A DNA stretch of 64,000 nucleotides from Pseudonocardia hydrocarbonoxydans (GCF_006539565.1 NZ_BJNG01000020.1:62001-126000), one strand, 5' to 3'. Shown: positions 28,939 through 39,441, counted from the stretch's first letter. Translations and numbers: made by a program. Notes: generated by a model not told the origin, from the sequence alone.

Positions 28939-29763
28939 TCATGCGGACGGTGCGGTGGCGACGGCCCGGGAGGGCCGCAGGAACAGGGGGAGCACCACGG
29001 CGACGTAGGCGACCCAGACGATCGCCTCCAGCACCGTGGTCGCCGGGGAGAAGTTGAAGACCCCCTTGAGCAGCACGCCGTACCAGGAGTCCGGCGGGAC
29101 CGCGCTGCTGACGTCGAAGGCGAGTGTGGTCAGGCCGGGCAGGATCCCGGCCTCCTGCAGGTCGTGGACGCCGTAGGCCAGGATCCCGGCGGCGACGAGG
29201 ATCAGCAGCACACCGGTGACGGTGAAGAACCGGCCCATGTTCAGGGTGACGGCGCCGCGGTAGACCAGGTAGGCGATGGCGACGGCGATCGCGATGCCGG
29301 CGAGGAAGCCGATGAGCGGGCCCGTGGTCTCGCCCGCCGCCTGCGCGGCGGCGAAGAAGAAGAACGCCGTCTCCAGCCCCTCGCGCCCGACCGCCAGCGC
29401 CGCCATGACGACGACCGCTCCGGACCCCATCTGCAGCGCGCCCTCCAGCCGCCCACGCAGCTCACCCGAGATCGACCGCGCCGCCCCGCGCATCCAGAAG
29501 ATCATCCAGGTGACGAACCCCACCGCGACGATGGACAGGACGCCGCCGAAGGTCTCCTGCGCCTCGAACGTCAGCGCCTGCCGGGTGAGGGTGAGGACGA
29601 ACGTCACACCCACGCTGACGGCCACCGCGATCCCGACCCCGAGCCACACCTTGGGCAGGGCGCCGCGCCGGTCGGTGCGCACCAGGAACGCGACGAGGAT
29701 GCTCACGACGAGCGCGGCCTCGAGGCCCTCGCGCAGCCCGATCAGCAGATTGCCGAGCAGCAT
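28939..29763 (-). CDS. efeU: Ferrous/ferric iron permease (FTR1 family)
   Basis: A 274-residue permease with about seven membrane segments. Both FTR1 iron-binding motifs are intact: GLREGLEAALV (REGLE at 11-15) and VGREGLETAFFFF (about 128). It imports iron delivered by EfeO/EfeB. First gene of efeUOB, preceded by a candidate IdeR/DmdR iron box at 29783-29801. An intact REGLE pair argues the system is functional, unlike the E. coli K-12 frameshifted ycdN. Confidence 0.95.
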   Translation of the reverse strand: MLLGNLLIGLREGLEAALVVSILVAFLVRTDRRGALPKVWLGVGIAVAVSVGVTFVLTLTRQALTFEAQETFGGVLSIVAVGFVTWMIFWMRGAARSISGELRGRLEGALQMGSGAVVVMAALAVGREGLETAFFFFAAAQAAGETTGPLIGFLAGIAIAVAIAYLVYRGAVTLNMGRFFTVTGVLLILVAAGILAYGVHDLQEAGILPGLTTLAFDVSSAVPPDSWYGVLLKGVFNFSPATTVLEAIVWVAYVAVVLPLFLRPSRAVATAPSA

Positions 29764-29782
29764 GTCGCCGTCCTCCCCGAAG

Positions 29783-29801
29783 CCAGGTGAGCCTCAGTAG
29801 A
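29783..29801 (-). promoter_or_regulatory. Candidate iron box (IdeR/DtxR-type) upstream of efeU
   Basis: The sequence AGGTGAGCCTCA (29785-29796) matches the core AGGTTAGCCTAA of the DtxR/IdeR consensus at 10 of 12 positions, and about 11 of 19 over the full box. A second AGGCTAGC half-site lies at 29811-29818. Its position 20-38 bp upstream of efeU fits iron-dependent repression. Confidence 0.55.
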
Positions 29802-29917
29802 GGCAGGGGGAGGCTAGCTTGCCCGGCGCGCCGGGGGAAGACCACGTTTCCGCAGGTCAGCGGCGTTTTCGGTGCGTTGGTCCGGTAGGTCGGATCGGTC
29901 CGGGTCGGGGAACCGGG

Positions 29918-31703
<1,786 letters not shown>

Positions 31704-31712
31704 CCCCCATGC

Positions 31713-31740
31713 CCCGCGAGTCGGGACATCCGTGCGACCG
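31713..31740. repeat. Left copy of a 28-bp inverted intergenic repeat
   Basis: These 28 bp begin CCCGCGAGTCGGG and end GTGCGACCG. They are perfectly complementary to 32776-32803. The copy contains the CGCGAGT core of the 22-bp arrays at 31715, and a degenerate CGAGT follows at the 22-bp register. It lies between eno and ftsB. Confidence 0.85.
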
Positions 31741-31774
31741 AGTCGTGCGGTGCGTGCGAGCAGGCGGCTGAGGC

Positions 31775-32281
31775 GTGCCCGACGAGCGCACCCGGACGCG
31801 CCGTCCCGCCCCGCCGTCGGGCGCGGGTGGCGGCGCGGCCCGGCGCCGCGTCCGTGAGCCGCAGCTGACGAAGGTCCGCTCGCGCGCGGGCACCGTCGTC
31901 GCCGCGACGACCGGGCTGCTCGGCGTGTCCTCGACCCGCCGGGCCGCCGTGCTGGCGATCGTCGTGTGCGCGCTCGCGCTCACCGTCGCCGTCCCGCTGC
32001 GCAACTACGTCGCCCAGCAGCAGGAGCTCGCGGCCGTCACCGCACAGCAGGAGGCGCTGGCCGCGGAGGTCGGCGAGCTGTCCCGGGAGAGCGCGCGACT
32101 GTCCGATCCCGACGTCACGGCGGCGGAGGCGCGGTCGCGGCTGGGCTACGTCGCGCCGGGGGAGACCCCCTACGTCGTGCAGCTCCCGCCCGACCCGGCC
32201 GCCGACGTCGTGCCCGACCCGTTCCGCGACGAGCCGTGGTACCGGCGGCTGTGGCGCGACACCACCGAAGGACCCGCATGA
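31775..32281 (+). CDS. Septum formation initiator (FtsB/DivIC family)
   Basis: A 168-residue bitopic division protein. It has a basic Pro/Arg-rich cytosolic N-terminus, one membrane helix (AAVLAIVVCALALTVAVPL, about 58-76), then a coiled coil (YVAQQQELAAVTAQQEALAAEVGELSRESARLSD) and the conserved ARSRLGYVAPGETPYVV. It should join the FtsQBL-type divisome. The TGA overlaps the ATG of the DUF501 gene by 4 bp. Orthologous position to mycobacterial Rv1024. Confidence 0.92.
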   Translation: MPDERTRTRRPAPPSGAGGGAARRRVREPQLTKVRSRAGTVVAATTGLLGVSSTRRAAVLAIVVCALALTVAVPLRNYVAQQQELAAVTAQQEALAAEVGELSRESARLSDPDVTAAEARSRLGYVAPGETPYVVQLPPDPAADVVPDPFRDEPWYRRLWRDTTEGPA

Positions 32282-32757
32282 CCGGCATCTCCGACGCCGA
32301 CGCAGCCGCGGTGGCGGCCCAGCTCGGCCGGGCCCCGCGGGCGGTGCGCGACGTCGCGCACCGCTGCCCGTGCGCGCTCCCGTCGGTGGTGCAGACCGCC
32401 CCCCGGCTGGAGGACGGCACGCCGTTCCCGACGCTCTACTACCTGACGTGCTCGCGGCTGAACTCGCGCATCGGCAGCCTGGAGGCCGACGGCCGGATGC
32501 GCGAGATGCAGGACCGCCTGGCCGAGGACCCCGAGCTCGCCGCGGCCTACCGGCGGGCCCACGACGCCTACCTGGCCGAGCGCGACGCGATCGAGTCGCT
32601 GGGCACGGCGGTGAGCGCGGGCGGGATGCCCGACCGCGTCAAGTGCCTGCACGTCCACGTCGCGCACGCGCTGGCCGCGGGCCCGGGCGTCAACCCCTTC
32701 GGCGACGAGGCCCTGGCCGAACTGGGCGACTGGTGGGCCGCGGGTCCCTGCGCCTGA
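32278..32757 (+). CDS. DUF501 domain protein
   Basis: A 159-residue DUF501 protein with the conserved cysteine-containing blocks HRCPCALPSVVQTAPRLEDGTPFPTLYYLTCS and DRVKCLHVHVAHALAAGPGVNP. The Cys/His spacing could bind a metal, but no function is established. It is translationally coupled to ftsB (ATGA) and normally sits between divIC and ppx2 in actinobacteria, hinting at an envelope- or phosphate-related role. Confidence 0.92.
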   Translation: MTGISDADAAAVAAQLGRAPRAVRDVAHRCPCALPSVVQTAPRLEDGTPFPTLYYLTCSRLNSRIGSLEADGRMREMQDRLAEDPELAAAYRRAHDAYLAERDAIESLGTAVSAGGMPDRVKCLHVHVAHALAAGPGVNPFGDEALAELGDWWAAGPCA

Positions 32758-32775
32758 CGCACGGACCCGCGATGT

Positions 32776-32803
32776 CGGTCGCACGGATGTCCCGACTCGC
32801 GGG
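32776..32803. repeat. Right copy of the 28-bp inverted repeat
   Basis: Exact reverse complement of 31713-31740. It ends right at the stop codon of the convergent AidB-like gene (32804). The two copies enclose exactly the ftsB-DUF501 pair. Confidence 0.85.
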
Positions 32804-34495
32804 TCAGGGGGTGGGGGTGACCCGGGCGGTGAGGGCGTCGATGTGGGCCTCCGCGGGCAGCGTGCCGGGCGTCCGCCATGGCCCGTCGGGCAGGAACCGG
32901 CTCGCGACGAACGCCCGGCCCACCTCCTCGGGGGCGAACCGCAGCAGCAGGCTGCCCTGCAGGCACAGGGCGAGCATCTCCGACAGCCGCCGGGCCCGTC
33001 GCTCCTCGCGGCTGCGCAGCTCGATCCGCAGCTCGTGGACGGCGCGGTCGAACCACTCGTCGGCGCCCGCGGCCAGGTCGATCTCGGCGAGCACCGCGTC
33101 GAGCGAGTCGGGTTCGCGGGTGACCGCGCGCAGGACGTCGAGGGCGGTGACGTTGCCCGAGCCCTCCCAGATGGAGTTGAGCGGGGCCTCGCGGTAGAGC
33201 CGCGGCATCCCCGACTCCTCGACGTACCCGTTGCCGCCCAGGCACTCCAGCGCCTCGGCGACCGCGGCCGGCGCCCGCTTGCACACCAGGTACTTCGACG
33301 CGGGCAGGGCCAGGCGCAGGAAGTCGCGCTCGCCGCGGTCGACGGCCCCGGCCAGGCGCATCCCCAGCGCGGTGGCGGCCTCGGACTCCAGCGCCAGATC
33401 CGCGATCACCGCCTGCATGAGCGGCGTCTCGCCGATGACCGAGCCGAACGCGCGGCGGTGCGCGACGTGGTGGGCGGCCTCCGTCAGCGCCGCCCGGATC
33501 ACCGCCGCGGAGCCGAGCACGCAGTCCAGGCGCGTCATCGACACCATCTCGATGATCGTCGCGACGCCGCGCCCCTCGTCGCCGAGCCGCCAGCCGGTGG
33601 CGCCGGTGTACTCGATCTCGGCCGAGGCGTTGGAGCGGTTGCCCAGCTTGTCCTTGAGGCGCTGCAGCCGGATCGCGTTGCGCGCCCCGTCGGGCAGGAC
33701 CCGGGGCAGGACGAAGCAGGTGAGGCCGCCGGGGGCCTGCGCGAGCGTCAGGAAGACGTCGTTCATCGGGGCGGAGGTGAACCACTTGTGCCCGGTGAGC
33801 CGGTAGGTGCCGTCGGCGCCGGGGACGGCCGTGGTGGAGCCCGCGCGGACGTCGGACCCGCCCTGCTTCTCGGTCATCGACATGCCGGCGAGCAGCCCCG
33901 CCTTGCGCGAGGGCTCGGCGAGCCCGAACTGGTAGTGCGGGGTCTGCAGCCCGGGAAGGTAGGCGGCGGCGAGGACGGGGTCGGCGCGCAGGGCGGGGAC
34001 CGCGGCGTAGGTCATCGAGATCGGGCAGCAGTGCCCGGCCTCCAGCTGGCTCATCAGGTAGAAGCCCGCCGCGCGGGCCACGTGCGCGCCCTCGCCCGGC
34101 CCGGCCAGCCACGGCCGGCCGTGCAGCCCCCAGCCGACGGACTTCCCCATCAGCCAGTGCCACGACGGGTGGTAGTCGACCTCGTCGACGCGGTGGCCGT
34201 AGCGGTCGTGGGTGCGCAGCACCGGGGGGTGGGTGTCGGCGAGGCGGGCGTGCTCCCGTGCCTCCGGTGAGGCGACGAGCGCGGCGAGCGTGCCGAGATG
34301 GGCCAGCGCGTCGCCCGCGCCCTCCCGGGTGACGGCGTCGGTGAGCGCGGGGTCGCAGGCCAGTGCGTCGAAACCGGCGAGCGGGGGCGGCTGGTTCTCG
34401 ACGACGTGCGTGGCGCCGTCGGCCGGCCGGGGCCGGTCGTCGGTCGGGGTGTGCTGGGCGGGGACCCGCACGGCCCGGTCGCTGCGCGTGGCCAT
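32804..34495 (-). CDS. AidB-like acyl-CoA dehydrogenase family protein
   Basis: A 563-residue flavoprotein of the AidB branch: HPSWHWLMGKSVGWGLHGRPW, GHCCPISMTYAAVPAL, GMSMTEKQGGSDVRAGST, TGHKWFTSAPMND, YVEESGMPRLYREAPLNSIWEGSGNV. AidB-type proteins are linked to protection against alkylating agents; many actinobacterial members may act on isovaleryl-type acyl-CoAs instead. It is about 20 residues longer than E. coli AidB. The ATG lies 6 nt after TACCCT (minus strand, 34502-34507), giving probable leaderless translation. Divergent from ppx. Confidence 0.88.
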   Translation of the reverse strand: MATRSDRAVRVPAQHTPTDDRPRPADGATHVVENQPPPLAGFDALACDPALTDAVTREGAGDALAHLGTLAALVASPEAREHARLADTHPPVLRTHDRYGHRVDEVDYHPSWHWLMGKSVGWGLHGRPWLAGPGEGAHVARAAGFYLMSQLEAGHCCPISMTYAAVPALRADPVLAAAYLPGLQTPHYQFGLAEPSRKAGLLAGMSMTEKQGGSDVRAGSTTAVPGADGTYRLTGHKWFTSAPMNDVFLTLAQAPGGLTCFVLPRVLPDGARNAIRLQRLKDKLGNRSNASAEIEYTGATGWRLGDEGRGVATIIEMVSMTRLDCVLGSAAVIRAALTEAAHHVAHRRAFGSVIGETPLMQAVIADLALESEAATALGMRLAGAVDRGERDFLRLALPASKYLVCKRAPAAVAEALECLGGNGYVEESGMPRLYREAPLNSIWEGSGNVTALDVLRAVTREPDSLDAVLAEIDLAAGADEWFDRAVHELRIELRSREERRARRLSEMLALCLQGSLLLRFAPEEVGRAFVASRFLPDGPWRTPGTLPAEAHIDALTARVTPTP

Positions 34496-34565
34496 GACGA
34501 GAGGGTAGTCGCGACGGGGCCGTCCCGTACGGTGATCGCGCCGGAAACGAACCTGGGGAGCGTGC

Positions 34566-35507
34566 ATGTCGCGAGTGGCCGCCATCGACTGCGGGACGAA
34601 CTCGATCCGCCTGCTCGTCGCCGACGCCTCCCCGGACGGGTCGCTGCGCGACGTGCACCGCGAGATGCGGATCGTCCGGCTCGGCCAGGGCGTCGACGCC
34701 AGCGGCGTGCTGGCCCCCGAGGCGCTGGAGCGCACCCGGGTGGCGCTGGCCGACTACACCGCAGTGCTGCGCCGCAAGGGGGTCGAGCGGGTCCGGATGG
34801 TCGCCACCTCCGCCACCCGCGACGCGGCCAACCGCGACGACTTCTTCGGCATGGTCCGCGACACCCTCGGCGTCGACGCCGAGGTGATCTCCGGTGACGA
34901 GGAGGCCGCGCTGTCCTTCGTCGGGGCGGTCGGCGACCTGGACGCCGAGGACGGCCCGTTCGTCGTCGTCGACGTGGGCGGCGGCTCCACCGAGCTGGTC
35001 GTCGGCGCGCTGGTCGACGGGTCGGCGCAGGTCAGCGCCGCGCGCTCGGTCGACGTCGGGTCGGTGCGCATCACCGAGCGCTGTCTGCACGGCGACCCGC
35101 CCACCGCCGACGAGGTCGCGGAGGCGCGGACAGTGGCCGCCGGGATCCTCGACGAGGCGTTCGCCGCCGTCGACGTCACCGGGGTGCGCACCTGGGTCGG
35201 CGTCGCGGGCACGATCACCACGCTGTCGGCGGTGGCGCTCGGGCTCGACGAGTACGACCCGGCCGCCGTGCACCTGTCCCGGCTCACCGGCGACGACCTG
35301 CACCGCGTCGCGGACGAGCTGCTCGGGGCCTCCCGGGAGGAACGCGGCCGGTACGGCGCGATCCACCCCGGCCGCATCGACGTCATCGGGGGCGGCGCGC
35401 TGATCGTCGAGGTGCTGGCCGCGGAGCTGCGCGAGCGGGCCGGCATCACCGAGCTGGTCGTCAGCGAGCACGACATCCTCGACGGGATCGCCCGCTCGAT
35501 CCTGTGA
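34566..35507 (+). CDS. Exopolyphosphatase / pppGpp phosphohydrolase family (Ppx/GppA)
   Basis: A 313-residue ASKHA-fold phosphatase. Motifs are [16 protein letters not shown] (phosphate-1), [30 protein letters not shown] (phosphate-2) and [15 protein letters not shown]. It is the short actinobacterial form, lacking the C-terminal HD-like domains of E. coli Ppx. It hydrolyses polyphosphate and possibly (p)ppGpp. The ATG follows GGGGAG. Its TGA overlaps the next GTG by 4 bp. Position matches mycobacterial ppx2. Confidence 0.93.
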   Translation: MSRVAAIDCGTNSIRLLVADASPDGSLRDVHREMRIVRLGQGVDASGVLAPEALERTRVALADYTAVLRRKGVERVRMVATSATRDAANRDDFFGMVRDTLGVDAEVISGDEEAALSFVGAVGDLDAEDGPFVVVDVGGGSTELVVGALVDGSAQVSAARSVDVGSVRITERCLHGDPPTADEVAEARTVAAGILDEAFAAVDVTGVRTWVGVAGTITTLSAVALGLDEYDPAAVHLSRLTGDDLHRVADELLGASREERGRYGAIHPGRIDVIGGGALIVEVLAAELRERAGITELVVSEHDILDGIARSIL

Positions 35508-36214
35508 ACGTCGCCGGCTTCCCGACCCTGGCCGCGCTCGACGCCGCCGTCACCGGCTGCCGGGCCTGCCCGCGGCTGGTGCAGTGGCGCGAGCGGGTGG
35601 CGCGGGAGAAGCGGGCGGCGTTCCGCGACGAGGAGTACTGGGGGCGCCCGGTGCCCGGCCTCGGCCCGGCCGACGCGCGGCTGCTGGTCGTCGGGCTCGC
35701 CCCGGCCGCGCACGGGGCCAACCGCACCGGCCGGATGTTCACCGGCGACCGGTCCGGCGACGTGCTGTTCGCCGCGCTGCACGCCGTCGGCCTGGCCAAC
35801 CAGCCCACGGCCGTGCACCGCGACGACGGCCTGGAGCTGCACGGGGTCCGGATCACCGCGCCCGTGCACTGCGCACCGCCGGACAACAAGCCGACACCGC
35901 AGGAGCGCGACACCTGCGGGGCCTGGCTGCGCGCGGAGCTGGCGCTGCTGCGGCCCCGCGCCGTCGTGGTGCTCGGCGGGTTCGGCTGGCAGGCGCTGCT
36001 GCCGGTGCTGGCCGGGGCGGGCTGGACGGTGCCGCGTCCCCGGCCGCGGTTCGGGCACGGGGTGCAGGTGGAGCTCGCGGGCCCGTGGCCGCTGCGGGTG
36101 TTCGGCTGCTACCACGTGAGCCAGCAGAACACCTTCACCGGACGGCTCACCCCGGCGATGCTGGAGGAGGTCCTGCGGGCGGCGGCGCGGGCGGCGGGGC
36201 TGCACGCCACCTGA
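35504..36214 (+). CDS. Family 5 uracil-DNA glycosylase (UdgB-like)
   Basis: A 236-residue DNA repair enzyme with a [4Fe-4S] cluster. Cluster cysteines are in [13 protein letters not shown] (Cys19, Cys22), [18 protein letters not shown], while the active-site loops are [20 protein letters not shown] and [16 protein letters not shown] (catalytic His). The AAHGANRTG motif lacks the Asp of family 4, typical of UDGb (M. tuberculosis Rv1259). It removes uracil and hypoxanthine from DNA. Translationally coupled to ppx by GTGA. Confidence 0.92.
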   Translation: MNVAGFPTLAALDAAVTGCRACPRLVQWRERVAREKRAAFRDEEYWGRPVPGLGPADARLLVVGLAPAAHGANRTGRMFTGDRSGDVLFAALHAVGLANQPTAVHRDDGLELHGVRITAPVHCAPPDNKPTPQERDTCGAWLRAELALLRPRAVVVLGGFGWQALLPVLAGAGWTVPRPRPRFGHGVQVELAGPWPLRVFGCYHVSQQNTFTGRLTPAMLEEVLRAAARAAGLHAT

Positions 36215-36324
36215 AACCGCAGGTCGACGACGGCCCGCGCGCCCGCTCGGGCTCCTGTTCGACCGTCACGGCCGTCACGCCCCGACCGCGGGTAAAACCC
36301 CGGTGAGAGTGGGAACATGAGGTC

Positions 36325-37710
36325 ATGGGCAACACCAGGATCGTCGTGGTCGGTGGCGGGTACGTCGGGATGTACACGGCGCTGCGACTGCAGAAGAAGC
36401 TGCGCCGTTCCGAGGCCGAGATCACCGTGATCGACCCGCAGCCCCACATGACCTACCAGCCCTTCCTCCCGGAGGCGGCGGCCGGCTCGATCGAGCCCCG
36501 GCACGTGGTGGTGCCGTTGCGCAAGGTGCTGCAGAAGTGCCACCACCTCACCGGCCGGGTCACCCGGATCGACCACGCGCAGCGCGAGGTCACGGCCGAG
36601 CTGGCCGCCGGGCATGTCACGACCGTCGGCTACGACGTGCTGGTCGTGGCGCCCGGCTCGGTCGCGCGCACCCTGCCCATCCCGGGGCTGGCCGAGTGCG
36701 GCATCGCGTTCAAGACCGTCGGCGAGGCCATCTACCTGCGCAACCACGTGCTCTCGCGGCTCGACGCGGCCGCCACCACGATCGACCCCGCGCTGCGGCG
36801 CCGGCTGCTCACCTTCCTCGTCGTCGGCGGCGGCTACGCCGGGATCGAGGCGCTCGCGGAGCTCGCCGACATGGCCCGCTACGCCAGCCGCTACTACGAG
36901 ACGATCCACCGCGAGGACATCCGCTGGATCCTCGTCGAGGCGGCCGGGCGGATCATGCCCGAGGTGGGCCCGAAGATGGGCCGCTACACCGTCGAGCGGC
37001 TGCTCGACGCCGACATCGAGGTCAACCTCGACACCCGCGTGAAGACGCTGGAGGGCGGCCACGTCGTCCTCGACGACGGCCAGTCCTTCGACACCGACAC
37101 GATCATCTGGACCGCGGGCGTCAAGCCCAACCCGATGCTGGAGAACACCGACCTGCCGCGTGACGAGCGCGGGCGCGTCGTGTGCTCGGCCGAGCTGCAG
37201 GTCGAGGGCATGCCCGGGGTCTTCTGCGCGGGCGACTGCGCCTCGGTGCCGGACCTGTCCAAGGACGACCCGGACGCCAAGACCAGCCCGTCGGCCCAGC
37301 ACGCCGTCCGGCAGGCCAAGACGCTGGCCGACAACATCGTCGCGCACATCCGGCAGCGGCCGCTGAAGCAGTACAAGCACAACTACGCGGGATCCGTCGC
37401 CAGCCTCGGGCTCTACAAGGGCGTCGCGGAGATCTACGGGATCAAGCTGCGCGGCATCGTCGCCTGGTTCATGCACCGCACCTACCACGTGAGCCGGATG
37501 CCCACCTGGAACCGTCGGATCCGCATCGTCTTCGACTGGACCGGGGCGCTGTTCCTGGGCCGTGAGGTCGTGTCGCTGGGCCAGATCAACGACCCGCGCG
37601 CCGACTTCCACCGGGTCGCGGGCAGCGACCGGCCCCGGTCGGAGCGCGCGAACCCACCGGTCGGCGACGGCCAGGAGGAGCGGGTCCCCGCGGAGACACG
37701 CGCCTCCTGA
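36325..37710 (+). CDS. ndh: Type II NADH dehydrogenase
   Basis: A 461-residue non-proton-pumping NADH:menaquinone oxidoreductase. The FAD Rossmann motif is IVVVGGGYVGMYTALRLQ, the NADH Rossmann motif LTFLVVGGGYAGIEALAELAD, and the FAD closing motif GVFCAGDCASVPD. A C-terminal amphipathic membrane-binding region is FMHRTYHVSRMPTWNRRIRIVFDWTGALFLGREVVSLG. The tail after residue 430 is polar and family-variable. The ATG has GAGGT 5 nt upstream. It ends 6 bp from the convergent siderophore-binding gene. Confidence 0.95.
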   Translation: MGNTRIVVVGGGYVGMYTALRLQKKLRRSEAEITVIDPQPHMTYQPFLPEAAAGSIEPRHVVVPLRKVLQKCHHLTGRVTRIDHAQREVTAELAAGHVTTVGYDVLVVAPGSVARTLPIPGLAECGIAFKTVGEAIYLRNHVLSRLDAAATTIDPALRRRLLTFLVVGGGYAGIEALAELADMARYASRYYETIHREDIRWILVEAAGRIMPEVGPKMGRYTVERLLDADIEVNLDTRVKTLEGGHVVLDDGQSFDTDTIIWTAGVKPNPMLENTDLPRDERGRVVCSAELQVEGMPGVFCAGDCASVPDLSKDDPDAKTSPSAQHAVRQAKTLADNIVAHIRQRPLKQYKHNYAGSVASLGLYKGVAEIYGIKLRGIVAWFMHRTYHVSRMPTWNRRIRIVFDWTGALFLGREVVSLGQINDPRADFHRVAGSDRPRSERANPPVGDGQEERVPAETRAS

Positions 37711-37716
37711 GCCGGT

Positions 37717-38643
37717 TCACGGCGCGTAGGTCGCGAGCTCGTCGAGGATCTGCCCGGCCGCGATCGGGCCGATGCCCAGGTACCACAGGTCGTCGGAGAC
37801 CTCGTGCGCGTCGCCGGACCGCACGGCGGCGAGCCGCGACCACAGCGGCCCGCCGAGCACCGTCGCGGCGTCGGTGGCGCCCTCGTCACCGAAGGTCGAG
37901 TAGAACACCAGGTCGCCCTCGGCCCGGCCGATCTCCTCGGCGCTCACCTCGGTGAAGGTCTCGGCCACCTGCTGGGCCTGCGGCCTGCCGAACCCGCCGT
38001 CCTCCAGGACGGTGCCGATGAAGGAGGCCTCGCCGTAGAGCCGGATGGACTCTCCGGTGAAGCGGACCATGCTCACCGCGAGCTGTGACGGGTCGCCGAA
38101 CCGGGCGCCGGTCTGCTGCGCCTTCGCCCGGTACTCAGCCATCGCGGCGTCGGCCTCCGCCACCCGGCCCAGCGCCTCCCCGGCCAGCGCGACGTTCTCC
38201 CGCCACGCGACGCCGACCCGCTCGGCCATGACGGTCGGCGCGATGGCGTCGAGCCGGTCGTAGATGTCCTCGTGCCGGCTCTTGTTGGTGAGGATCAGGT
38301 CGGGTGCGAGCGCGGCGATCGCCTCCAGGTCGGGTTGCTGGATCGTGCCGACCTGCTCGACGCCGTCGAGCCGGTCGCCCAGGTAGGACTGCAGCGTGCC
38401 GGTGGCGTCGGCGGCGACGGCGCCGGCGGGCGTCACGCCCAGCGCGAGCACGGTGTCCAGCTCGCCGGTGTCGAGGACGACGACCCGCTCCGGCGTACCG
38501 GCGATCTCCGCGGTCCCCATCGCGTGGGTGACCGTCCTGGTCCCGTCGGCGGGGGACGGCGCGGCACCGGGCCCGCCGCACGCGGCCATGGCGGCCGTGA
38601 TCAGCACAGCGGCGGTGACCGCGGTGAGCGGGCGTCGCACCAT
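37717..38643 (-). CDS. Iron-siderophore ABC transporter substrate-binding lipoprotein
   Basis: A 308-residue FecB/FepB-type binding protein. The signal AAVLITAAMAACGG has a lipobox Cys near 21. The two lobes show TPERVVVLDTGELDTVLALGV, DLEAIAALAPDLILTNKS and the long spine helix. It should bind a ferric siderophore outside the membrane. No permease or ATPase is next to it, so it must use partners encoded elsewhere. The ATG has AAGGAG 7 nt upstream, and an iron box at 38654-38672 supports iron repression. Confidence 0.92.
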   Translation of the reverse strand: MVRRPLTAVTAAVLITAAMAACGGPGAAPSPADGTRTVTHAMGTAEIAGTPERVVVLDTGELDTVLALGVTPAGAVAADATGTLQSYLGDRLDGVEQVGTIQQPDLEAIAALAPDLILTNKSRHEDIYDRLDAIAPTVMAERVGVAWRENVALAGEALGRVAEADAAMAEYRAKAQQTGARFGDPSQLAVSMVRFTGESIRLYGEASFIGTVLEDGGFGRPQAQQVAETFTEVSAEEIGRAEGDLVFYSTFGDEGATDAATVLGGPLWSRLAAVRSGDAHEVSDDLWYLGIGPIAAGQILDELATYAP

Positions 38644-38653
38644 TTCGCACTCC

Positions 38654-38672
38654 TTAGTTGAGGCTAGCCTTT
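38654..38672 (-). promoter_or_regulatory. Iron box (IdeR/DtxR-type) upstream of the siderophore-binding gene
   Basis: On the minus strand the 19 bp AAAGGCTAGCCTCAACTAA match the DtxR/IdeR consensus (TTAGGTTAGCCTAACCTAA) at about 14 of 19 positions, including the central GCTAGCCT. A partial AGGCTAGGTG follows at 38681-38690. It overlaps the expected promoter and lies just before the ribosome-binding site. Confidence 0.7.
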
Positions 38673-38767
38673 GTCAGGGGAGGCTAGGTGATGGCACGGC
38701 CCGGGGTACAGCGGCCAGGGGCGTCGGGTCCCCCAGGCGCCCCCCGCACGCCCTACTCTGGTCCCGG

Positions 38768-38841
38768 GCCCCCGTAGCCCAACCGGCAGAGGCAGGCCCC
38801 TTAAAAGGGTTCGAGTGCGGGTTCGAATCCCGCCGGGGGCA
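38768..38841 (+). tRNA. tRNA with anticodon UAA (Leu by anticodon), class I body
   Basis: A 74-nt cloverleaf. Acceptor arms are GCCCCCG and CGGGGGC. The D-loop contains AACCGGCAGA. The anticodon stem is GGCCC/GGGTT with loop CTTAAAA, reading UUA. The variable loop is about 5 nt, the T-arm GCGGG TTCGAAT CCCGC and the discriminator A. The UAA anticodon means leucine, yet leucine tRNAs normally have a long class II variable arm, absent here. A73 agrees with leucine identity. Only CC of the CCA end is encoded. Confidence 0.85.
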
Positions 38842-38901
38842 CCGCCCGCATCCGGCAGGGCCGGCTGCCGGCCGGCACCGCCGTGCCCGGTCCGCAGGCC
38901 G

Positions 38902-39441
38902 TCAGGCCCGGCGCAACGAGGTGTCCAGGGCCGCCATCAGCCGGGCGACGCGGCCCGTGCCGTCCGGTGCGGGCGGATACCGCCGCAGGACCTCCACGAG
39001 GACCGGGGACGCGCGCAGCCGGTCCCGCTCGATCCGCCGGTCACCCAGCCGCGGCGCGTCGTCGGCCGCCAGCTCCGCCGCCCGGGCGGCGTGCGCGGCG
39101 GCGCGCAGGATGTGGCCCACCTGGGTGGCCTGGGCGATCGGGTGCAGGTAGGCGGCGGCCGCGGCGTCGCCTGCGGCGTGGGCCGCGTGTCTCGCGGCCC
39201 CGGTCGTCGCGGCCTTCGCGGCCCGGTGGGCGTCGAGGGCGGTGACGCGTTGCCGCATCGACCGCTCCGCGCCGGTCGCGAACGCCCACGCCGCCTGCGT
39301 CGCGGCGCGCGGCCTGCCGTCGTCGGGGTGCTCCGCCTCGAAGAGCGGGAGCACGTCCTGCGCGCTCTCGGCCGCGTAGCGCGCGACCACCCGCAGCTCC
39401 TCCAGGGTCAGCGGGAGGTCCCCCGGTCCGATCCGCGCCAC
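38902..39441 (-). CDS. Imm5-like putative immunity protein
   Basis: A 179-residue, Ala/His-rich helical protein. LEELRVVARYAAESAQDVLPLFEAEHPDDGRPRAATQAAWAFATGAE, DAHRAAKAATTGAARHAAHAAGDAAAAAYLHPIAQATQVGHILRAAAHAARAAELA and the ending LRRYPPAPDGTGRVARLMAALD match my memory of the Imm-5 family associated with polymorphic-toxin neutralisation. GTG is the only in-frame start I see. No toxin gene is adjacent, so it would be an orphan. Family assignment is from recall only. Confidence 0.65.
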   Translation of the reverse strand: MARIGPGDLPLTLEELRVVARYAAESAQDVLPLFEAEHPDDGRPRAATQAAWAFATGAERSMRQRVTALDAHRAAKAATTGAARHAAHAAGDAAAAAYLHPIAQATQVGHILRAAAHAARAAELAADDAPRLGDRRIERDRLRASPVLVEVLRRYPPAPDGTGRVARLMAALDTSLRRA

